Shown here in pieces: positions 6,736 through 12,063 of a DNA stretch of 12,063 bases. The notes beneath the pieces are model-generated. The model was not told where the DNA came from. It saw only the letters and a list, made by a program, of their open reading frames with translations, and did no database searches. The position numbers were made by a program, and so were the translations under genes. This DNA comes from JBJMHZ01 sp045807125 (GTDB lineage Bacteria > Actinomycetota > Actinomycetes > JAWWOL01), in NCBI GenBank assembly GCA_045807125.1, contig JBJMHZ010000018.1, forward strand, positions 1 to 12,063, read 5' to 3'. How positions within the stretch are numbered: position 1 is the first letter of the stretch; each line of letters begins with the position of its first letter.

Positions 6736-7830
6736 CTACCCGACGGGGCCGCCGGCCGCAGGGAGCAGCCCGTCGAGCCGCACGGCCCGTGCCGTCGGCG
6801 CGTGCGCGGCCGGCAGCTGCACCTGCCGCACCGGCCGGCCGGCGTCGGCCGCCGCCCACGCCGCGGCCGCGGTGACGCGGAGCAGGTCGACCGGCCGGCC
6901 CTCGCCCGGCGGGCCGGACACCAGGATCTCGGCCCCCCGCGCCACGGCGCGCCACCCGCCGCAGCTCCACCCGTCGCCGTCGGGCAGCGGCGCCTCGTGC
7001 CGGTCGAGGAGCGCGTCGAGGCCGGCCCCGACGTAGCAGGGACGGCGCTCGGGCGGCGCGAGGATCAGCTCGGCCCCGGTCGAGACGCCGGTGAGCACCA
7101 GCAGGCTGTCGACGCCGCCACGGACCGCCCCTTCGATGTCGGTGTCGAGCCGATCGCCCACCATCAGCGGGCACGCCGCGCCGATCCGGCGGACCGCCTC
7201 GGCCAGCAGGGCCGGCTCCGGCTTCCCGGCGAACGCCGCCGGGCCGTGACCCACCGCCGCCGCGACCGCACCGACCAGGGCGCCGTTGCCGGGCTGCAGG
7301 CCCCGCTCGCCTGGCACCGTGAGGTCGCCGTTGGTCGCGATCCACCACGCTCCCCGGGCCACCGCCACGGCGGCCTCGGCCAGGTCGGCGTAGGCCAGGT
7401 CGGGGGCGTAGCCCTGGGCCACGGCGGCCGGGCGGTCGTCCGCCGACGCCACCAGCGTGCAACCCGCCTCGCGCAGCGCCGCGCGCAGTCCCTCGCCGCC
7501 GATGGGGAGCACCGTCGCGCCGGTGCCGAACCGCTGCACCAGCACCCTGGCCGCGGCCTGCGCCGACGTGACGACGTCGGCGGCGGTGGCGGGGAGCCCC
7601 ATGGCGACTAGCCGCTCCGCCACCGCCTCCGGGGTCCTGGACGCGTTGTTGGTCACGTAGGCGACCCGCATGCCGCGCTCCTCGACCGCACCGACCACGG
7701 CGGCCGCCCCGTCGATCGCCCGGGAACCGAGGTAGACCACCCCGTCGAGGTCGAGCAGCGCCGCGTCGTACGCCTGGGCCAGCGGCTCGCGGGACGCGCG
7801 CCATCCGCCGGCCCGGCGCCCGCCCGTCAC
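6736..7830 (-). CDS. HAD-IIA phosphatase, glycerol-3-phosphate phosphatase type
   Basis: A 364-residue protein. HAD motifs in order: DLDG (27-30) with nucleophile D27 and acid D29, VTNNAS (59-64), Lys 203 in GKPEP, and GDRLDTDI (225-232). The long cap between motifs II and III places it in subfamily IIA (NagD-like). About 100 residues after the phosphatase core form an extra C-terminal domain containing WRAVARGAEILV, as in M. tuberculosis Rv1692, a D,L-glycerol-3-phosphate phosphatase in glycerophospholipid recycling whose C-terminus was described as GCN5-like. The same activity is inferred here; other small phosphosugars are possible. The GTG at 7828-7830 overlaps the stop of the preceding TPR gene (GTGA). 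Confidence 0.88.
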   Translation of the reverse strand: MTGGRRAGGWRASREPLAQAYDAALLDLDGVVYLGSRAIDGAAAVVGAVEERGMRVAYVTNNASRTPEAVAERLVAMGLPATAADVVTSAQAAARVLVQRFGTGATVLPIGGEGLRAALREAGCTLVASADDRPAAVAQGYAPDLAYADLAEAAVAVARGAWWIATNGDLTVPGERGLQPGNGALVGAVAAAVGHGPAAFAGKPEPALLAEAVRRIGAACPLMVGDRLDTDIEGAVRGGVDSLLVLTGVSTGAELILAPPERRPCYVGAGLDALLDRHEAPLPDGDGWSCGGWRAVARGAEILVSGPPGEGRPVDLLRVTAAAAWAAADAGRPVRQVQLPAAHAPTARAVRLDGLLPAAGGPVG

Positions 7831-8276
7831 CGGCGGGCGAGGGCGGCCCTCGCCCCGCGCAGCGCCTTGCCGTAGTGCCCGATGTCGGGGCGCATCGCGA
7901 CCGCCAGCGCCAGGTGCTCGACCGCGCGGCGCAGGTCACCGGTGCGTGCCGCCGCCAACCCGAGGCCGAACTGCGCGTAGTCGTCGACCGGGTTGTCCTC
8001 GATGATCCGGGCGAAGTTGTCGCGGGCCTCGGCGTACATCCCGGCGTCGAACTGCGCCCTGGCCAGCGCCTCGCGCACCGACCGCGACGCGGGCTCGGCT
8101 TCGGCCGCGCGGTCGAGCAGCTGCGCCGCCGCGGCCGGATTGCCGCTCGCGAGCAGCTCGAGGCCCCGGCGGTACCAGTCGTAGACCCCTCCCGCGGGGG
8201 CGACGTCGGCCACCGGCTCGCGATCGGCCGGCGACGCGCCCCCACCGTCGTAGCTGTCGGAGTGGTCCGCTCCCAC
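7827..8276 (-). CDS. Short tetratricopeptide repeat protein
   Basis: About 149 residues. Two adjacent GTG codons (8277-8279 and 8274-8276) follow a strong ribosome site, GAGGGAGG (minus strand, 8283-8290). The second is preferred because it leaves 6 bases; the first leaves only 3. After a polar, disordered N-terminus (1-28) come about three TPR units: VYDWYRRGLELLASGNPAAA (31-50) onward, AREALA-type helices with QFDAGMYAEARDNFARII (75-92), and QFGLGLAAARTGDLRRAVEH (102-121) onward, ending in a basic helix. No signal peptide or membrane segment is visible, so it is probably a cytoplasmic scaffold. It is coupled to the HAD phosphatase by overlap, a pairing common in actinobacteria; its partner is not known. 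Confidence 0.85.
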   Translation of the reverse strand: MGADHSDSYDGGGASPADREPVADVAPAGGVYDWYRRGLELLASGNPAAAAQLLDRAAEAEPASRSVREALARAQFDAGMYAEARDNFARIIEDNPVDDYAQFGLGLAAARTGDLRRAVEHLALAVAMRPDIGHYGKALRGARAALARR

Positions 8277-8279
8277 CAC

Positions 8280-8391
8280 GAGCCTCCCTCGCTGCGCGCG
8301 CCGGTGTCCCCTCCAGCATGCCTTGCGCGGGGCCGGATAGGCACCTCGGTGGGCGCGTCGCCGCGATGGTGCCGGGCGCTCGGCGAGGCGG
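8280..8391 (-). other. Intergenic leader between the SSB-like and TPR genes
   Basis: A GC-rich gap of about 110 bases. Apart from the strong ribosome site of the TPR gene at 8283-8290 I see no convincing -10/-35 pair, terminator or repeat. Whether the TPR-HAD group has its own promoter cannot be decided from sequence. Confidence 0.5.
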
Positions 8392-8754
8392 TCATCGGTC
8401 GGCCGCCCGTACCACCGACGCCGCATCGACCTCGACCTCGCAGCGGCTCACCGGTCCGGTCGGCGAGCGCCAGAAGCGCCGCCGCAGCGCGCCCGTCACC
8501 TCGACGGTGTCGCCGGCCCGCCAGGCGAGCGCGGCGCGCCGGAGCGCCGCCCGCCACGCGACGCAGTCGAGCGTGTCGACCGTCGGCGCCCGATCGCCAG
8601 GCCGCTTGCGCCGTCGCGCCGGACGGTCGACGACCAGCCGGAACGACGCGATCAGGTCCCCGCTCGGCAGCTGCCTGCTCTCGGCCGGCGCAGCGAGCCG
8701 CCCGCGCAGCACCACCTCGTTGCAGTGCTCCGCTGCCGCGCCCGTCATCGTCAT
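8392..8754 (-). CDS. Small single-domain SSB-like OB-fold protein
   Basis: About 120 residues. ATG at 8752-8754 is chosen because GAAGGGG lies 6 bases upstream (8761-8767); a GTG at 8758-8760 would leave no spacing. The sequence fits a bacterial SSB OB-fold: NEVVLRGRLAAPAE (12-25, strand 1), LIASFRLVVDR (35-45), a basic loop ARRRKRPGDR, VDTLDCVAWR (60-69), AGDTVEVTGALRRRFW (80-95) and CEVEVDAASVV near the C-terminus. It lacks the long Gly/Pro-rich tail and the acidic DDDIPF-like tip that recruit repair partners in canonical SSB. It is thus more likely a paralogue or specialised ssDNA/RNA binder than the main replication SSB. It may be co-transcribed with the TPR/HAD genes; a 115-base gap separates it from the TPR gene. 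Confidence 0.78.
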   Translation of the reverse strand: MTMTGAAAEHCNEVVLRGRLAAPAESRQLPSGDLIASFRLVVDRPARRRKRPGDRAPTVDTLDCVAWRAALRRAALAWRAGDTVEVTGALRRRFWRSPTGPVSRCEVEVDAASVVRAADR

Positions 8755-8797
8755 CAGCACCCCCTTCGAGCGGCCGGTCGGCGGACCCGCGCATGCC

Positions 8798-8803
8798 TAC
8801 GAT
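8798..8803 (+). promoter_or_regulatory. Possible -10 element for the metallo-hydrolase gene
   Basis: TACGAT on the plus strand fits the actinobacterial TANNNT -10 pattern and sits in the divergent gap between the SSB-like gene and the plus-strand hydrolase, about 80 bases before its GTG. No recognisable -35 is present. Weak evidence. Confidence 0.25.
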
Positions 8804-8842
8804 GGACCCCTGGTACGGCGCTCACGGCGCGCGCCGGCCGGC

Positions 8843-8890
8843 CTGTGGACGGCGAGCGCCGCTGTGGACGGTGGGAGGGCGCGGTGGACG
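8843..8890 (+). repeat. Three spaced copies of GTGGACG before the hydrolase start
   Basis: CTGTGGACGG occurs at 8843-8852 and 8862-8871, and the shorter core GTGGACG again at 8884-8890, where it is the start codon region of the hydrolase. Copy-to-copy spacing is 19 and 20 bases, about two DNA turns. This could be an operator for the divergent promoters or chance. Confidence 0.5.
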
Positions 8891-9921
8891 ACCGGACGGC
8901 CGGGGCACCCGAGCCGGCGACGGGGACCGGGCCCGGCCACTTAGAGGACCCTGGGCCGGTCGATCTCGGCGACGGCGTGCTGGTGCTGGACACGATGATG
9001 TCGGGGTACGCGGGGATCACCGCCGGCTACCTCATCACCGGTCCGCGGCCCTGCCTGGTGGAGACCGGCACCGCCAACTCGGCGCCGCGGGTCGCGGCGG
9101 CGCTGGCGGCTCACGGCCTCGGGCCGGAGGACCTGGCCACGATCGTCGTGACGCACGTCCACCTCGATCACGCTGGCGGGGTGGGCGATCTCGCCCGCGC
9201 CTTCCCGGCCAGTGAGATCGTCGTCCACGAGCGCGGCGCCCGGCACCTGGTGGACCCGAGCCGGCTGATGGCCAGCGCTGCGCGGGTCTACGGACCGGAC
9301 CTCGACCGGCTTTTCGGTCCGCTGCTGCCGACCGCCGCCGAGCGGGTGCGCAGCCTCGGCGACGAGGGCAGCATCGATCTCGGCGGCGGCCGGGCGCTGC
9401 GCAGCTACTACTCGCCGGGGCACGCGAAGCACCACGTCGGTCTGCTCGACACGCTCACCGGCGACCTCTACGTCGGCGACGCCGCCGGGGTCTACGTCCC
9501 CGACGTGGACATCGTCCGACCCGCGACCCCGCCGCCGGACTTCGACCTCGACGTCGCGCTCGCCTCGCTGCGACTGTTCGCCGACCTCGAGCCGACCCGG
9601 CTCCTGTTCAGCCACTTCGGCCCGGTCGAGCACGTGACGGACGTGCTCGACCGCTCCGTCGCGGAGCTGCGGCACTGGGTCGAGCTGGTGCGCGAGGCAC
9701 GCTCCGATCGGCTGGATCTCGACCACGCGGTGGCCATGGTCCGCGACCGGACCGCCGAGCGGCACGCAGCCCTGTACGCCCGGCCCGACCTTGACCGCAA
9801 GTTCGACGAGCTGTCGTCGGTGCGGGCCAACGTCGCCGGCATCGACCGGTGGCTGGCCACCCGCAGCGGCGAGGACTTCACGATGGGGGATGCGGCGCCG
9901 TCCAGTGGCGCCAGCGACTAG
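8884..9921 (+). CDS. Metallo-beta-lactamase-fold hydrolase
   Basis: A 345-residue protein and the only plus-strand gene. GTG at 8884-8886 is chosen because GGGAGGG lies 4 bases upstream; upstream in-frame codons give an Arg-rich extension. Metal-binding residues are present: HVHLDH (91-96), H180 in SPGHAKHH, D199 in YVGDAAG and H244 in SHFGP. This is the full glyoxalase-II/MBL set for two metal ions. After the MBL domain (about 30-250) comes a helical C-terminal domain of about 95 residues. No signal peptide is seen, so it is probably a cytoplasmic hydrolase of a thioester, lactone or phosphoester; the substrate is not predictable. It is divergent from the SSB-like gene and convergent with the TPR gene, with 36 bases between the stops. 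It is absent from this position in the mycobacterial version of the block. Confidence 0.9.
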   Translation: MDDRTAGAPEPATGTGPGHLEDPGPVDLGDGVLVLDTMMSGYAGITAGYLITGPRPCLVETGTANSAPRVAAALAAHGLGPEDLATIVVTHVHLDHAGGVGDLARAFPASEIVVHERGARHLVDPSRLMASAARVYGPDLDRLFGPLLPTAAERVRSLGDEGSIDLGGGRALRSYYSPGHAKHHVGLLDTLTGDLYVGDAAGVYVPDVDIVRPATPPPDFDLDVALASLRLFADLEPTRLLFSHFGPVEHVTDVLDRSVAELRHWVELVREARSDRLDLDHAVAMVRDRTAERHAALYARPDLDRKFDELSSVRANVAGIDRWLATRSGEDFTMGDAAPSSGASD

Positions 9922-9934
9922 CTGGCCCGGCGGG

Positions 9935-9957
9935 CGGCGCCGAGGCGACCGGCACCG
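9935..9957 (-). terminator. Possible hairpin between convergent genes
   Basis: On the minus strand CGGTGCC and GGCGCCG form a 7-pair stem (one G-U) with a 9-base loop in the 36-base gap between the two convergent stops. There is no T-run. It may act as a weak shared terminator; chance pairing in GC-rich DNA is equally possible. Confidence 0.3.
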
Positions 9958-10833
9958 TCACGCGTCGGCGTCCGGCCCGGAGCGCAGCTGCTCCACCCGC
10001 TCGGCCGCGTCGGTCAGCTCATCCTCGTCGACGGCGGCCACCGCCTCGAACCACCCGATCGCCTCGTCGCGCCGTCCAGCGGCCAGCAGGGCGTCGGCAT
10101 AGGCGTACCAGAGCCGCTCCGTCCACTCGGCCGCCTCGCCCGAGTGCAGCTCGGGCACTTCCAGGGTCAGCACCGCCGCGTCGGGCTGACCGAGATCGCG
10201 GCGGGCGCCGGCGGCCACGATCAGCAGCTCGACGCGGCCGGCCCGGTCGAGCCGGCGGGCATCGGCGTGGTCGAGCAGCGCGAGCGCCCGCTCCGGCCGG
10301 CCGAGCCCGCGCTCGCAATCGGCCATCACCGGCAGGACGTCGGGGTTGTCGGCCAGTCGGCGCGCGGCCCGCAGCTCGGTGAGCGCCTCGGCATAGCGCC
10401 CGGCCGCGTACGCGGTGAGCCCGGCCGCCTCCCGCACGGCGGCGACCCGCGCCGCCAGCCGCCTGGCCTCCATCGCATGCCGGGACGCGAGCGCCGGGTC
10501 GGTATCGATCAGCGTGCCGGCCGCCACCAGGTGACCGGCCACCCGCTCGGCCAGCTGCTTGGGCAGCGACCTCAGCTCGCCCCACACCGCGCGGTCGAGC
10601 TGGTCGGGCGTGACGTCGGGCGGCAAGGCAAGCTCGTCGGCGCGCGGGCGGCGGCCGCGCTCACCGGCGGGAAAACGACCCGCGGCCCGCGGGGCGGCCT
10701 CCCTCGCGTCCTTCGGTGCCGGCCGGCCGCGACGCTCACCGCTGCGGGGGCGACCGGTGGCGTCCCGCCCAGCGGCGGAGCGGCCACCCTGCCCCGGCCC
10801 GCCGGGACGGCGGCGCGGCTCGCTCTCGGACAT
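9958..10833 (-). CDS. Tetratricopeptide repeat protein with disordered basic N-terminus (Rv1691-like)
   Basis: A 291-residue protein. ATG at 10831-10833 is preferred because GAGGAAGG (minus strand, 10841-10848) lies 7 bases upstream; an ATG ten codons earlier (10861-10863) has no ribosome site. Residues 1-65 are rich in Arg, Gly, Pro and Ala and probably disordered. The folded part begins at LPPDVTPDQLDRAVWGELRSL (70-90) and continues with TPR-type helix pairs: SRHAMEARRLAARVAAVREAAG (117-138), AYAAGRYAEALTELRAARR (141-159), MADCERGLGRPERALALLD (170-188), VAAGARRDLGQPDAAVLTL (206-224) and YADALLAAGRRDEAIGWFE (245-263). It is a homologue of the conserved gene at the head of the mycobacterial block. 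Function is unknown; the basic tail may bind nucleic acid or ribosomes (inference). It starts about 50 bases after the rRNA terminator. Confidence 0.88.
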   Translation of the reverse strand: MSESEPRRRPGGPGQGGRSAAGRDATGRPRSGERRGRPAPKDAREAAPRAAGRFPAGERGRRPRADELALPPDVTPDQLDRAVWGELRSLPKQLAERVAGHLVAAGTLIDTDPALASRHAMEARRLAARVAAVREAAGLTAYAAGRYAEALTELRAARRLADNPDVLPVMADCERGLGRPERALALLDHADARRLDRAGRVELLIVAAGARRDLGQPDAAVLTLEVPELHSGEAAEWTERLWYAYADALLAAGRRDEAIGWFEAVAAVDEDELTDAAERVEQLRSGPDADA

Positions 10834-10882
10834 CGCAGGCCCTTCCTCGCTGTCGCTCGCCATGATCGCCCCGGAACGACGA

Positions 10883-10911
10883 CGAGGGCCACCCCACTGG
10901 GATGGCCCTCG
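10883..10911 (-). terminator. rRNA operon terminator hairpin
   Basis: On the minus strand CGAGGGCCA pairs perfectly with TGGCCCTCG (9 pairs). The 11-base apex can add a CCC/GGG pairing. The hairpin lies 14 bases after the 5S 3' end and is followed by a mildly T-enriched TCGTCGTCGTT. It is a strong intrinsic-type terminator for an actinobacterium, and the position right after 5S supports the role. Confidence 0.85.
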
Positions 10912-10924
10912 ATCATCGAAGAAT

Positions 10925-11043
10925 GTCCGGCGGCGTCCTACTCTCCCACCCCGTCACCAGGGCAGTACCATCGGCGCTGAAGGGCTTAGCTTCCGGGTTC
11001 GGAATGGGACCGGGCGTTTCCCCTTCGCCATGGCCGCCGAAAC
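10925..11043 (-). rRNA. rrf: 5S ribosomal RNA
   Basis: On the minus strand the sequence shows universal 5S landmarks: TCCCATTCCGAACCCGGAAG in the loop B/C region, GATGGTACTG, GGGAGAGTAGG, and an 8-pair terminal helix made by TTCGGCGG near the 5' end and CCGCCGGA near the 3' end. The size is about 119 bases. Exact ends are uncertain by one or two bases. Confidence 0.96.
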
Positions 11044-11112
11044 GCTATGGAGATGTGGCCGAGCTCCCGACCGTATCTCGGGAACCGCACAGTGGACGCG
11101 TAGCTTCTTTGT
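11044..11112 (-). other. 23S-5S spacer with processing hairpin
   Basis: About 69 bases. It contains a hairpin, TCCCGA paired with TCGGGA around a 7-base loop, at 11065-11083. No tRNA is present. It is probably cut during rRNA maturation. Confidence 0.7.

Positions 11113-12063
<951 letters not shown>

Noticed and set aside
6527..8794. A 755-codon minus-strand frame covering the small gene, HAD and TPR region
   Set aside because: Only its last 52 codons are a real gene; the rest is out of frame with the HAD, TPR and SSB-like genes and is low-complexity Arg/Gly.
11044..11112. A tRNA gene in the 23S-5S spacer
   Set aside because: No cloverleaf or TTCGA-type T-loop is present; the gap is too short and holds only one small hairpin.

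Overview
The window is a strongly GC-rich actinobacterial chromosome segment. Almost every gene lies on the minus strand, in the same direction as an rRNA operon that enters from the right edge. The gene set and order (TPR protein, HAD phosphatase, a tiny conserved protein, tlyA, nadK, recN, steA, mctB) is the conserved actinobacterial block known in Mycobacterium tuberculosis as Rv1691 to Rv1698. That order, the near-zero spacing and the GTG/TTG starts point to the class Actinomycetia. I cannot name a genus.

Layout, in the direction of minus-strand transcription (right to left). The 3' part of a 23S rRNA gene (11113 to window end) is followed by 5S rRNA (about 10925-11043) and a strong hairpin terminator (10883-10911). 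A TPR protein (9958-10833) begins only about 50 bases after that hairpin. A plus-strand metallo-beta-lactamase-fold hydrolase (8884-9921) converges on the TPR gene and diverges from a small single-domain SSB-like protein (8392-8754). Then come a second, short TPR protein (7827-8276), a HAD-IIA phosphatase of the glycerol-3-phosphate phosphatase type (6736-7830), a 52-residue conserved protein (6527-6685), the rRNA 2'-O-methyltransferase TlyA (5719-6525), NAD kinase (4835-5722), the DNA repair ATPase RecN (2981-4732), the cell-division protein SteA (1696-2880), its partner MctB/SteB (749-1699), and a partial MraY-like membrane protein (1-752) running off the left edge.

Several junctions are 4-base stop/start overlaps: TPR/HAD, tlyA/nadK, steA/mctB, and mctB/MraY-like. 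These imply translational coupling. recN and steA have roughly 100-base leaders and may have their own signals; the recN leader carries a plausible leaderless, DNA-damage-type promoter. No stretch over 300 bases lacks a gene or rRNA.

The most surprising feature is inside the 23S gene. Its 3'-terminal part reads as an ordinary actinomycete rRNA. The part from about 11516 to the window edge does not: it has a non-actinobacterial domain V sequence, and the long-range helix 73 that should join the two parts is badly mismatched, while helices inside the odd part pair well. This indicates a mosaic rRNA gene, made either by recombination or, quite possibly, by chimeric assembly at a repeated locus. 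I found no CRISPR array, tRNA, insertion sequence or defence system, and the protein-coding part is a conserved housekeeping region.
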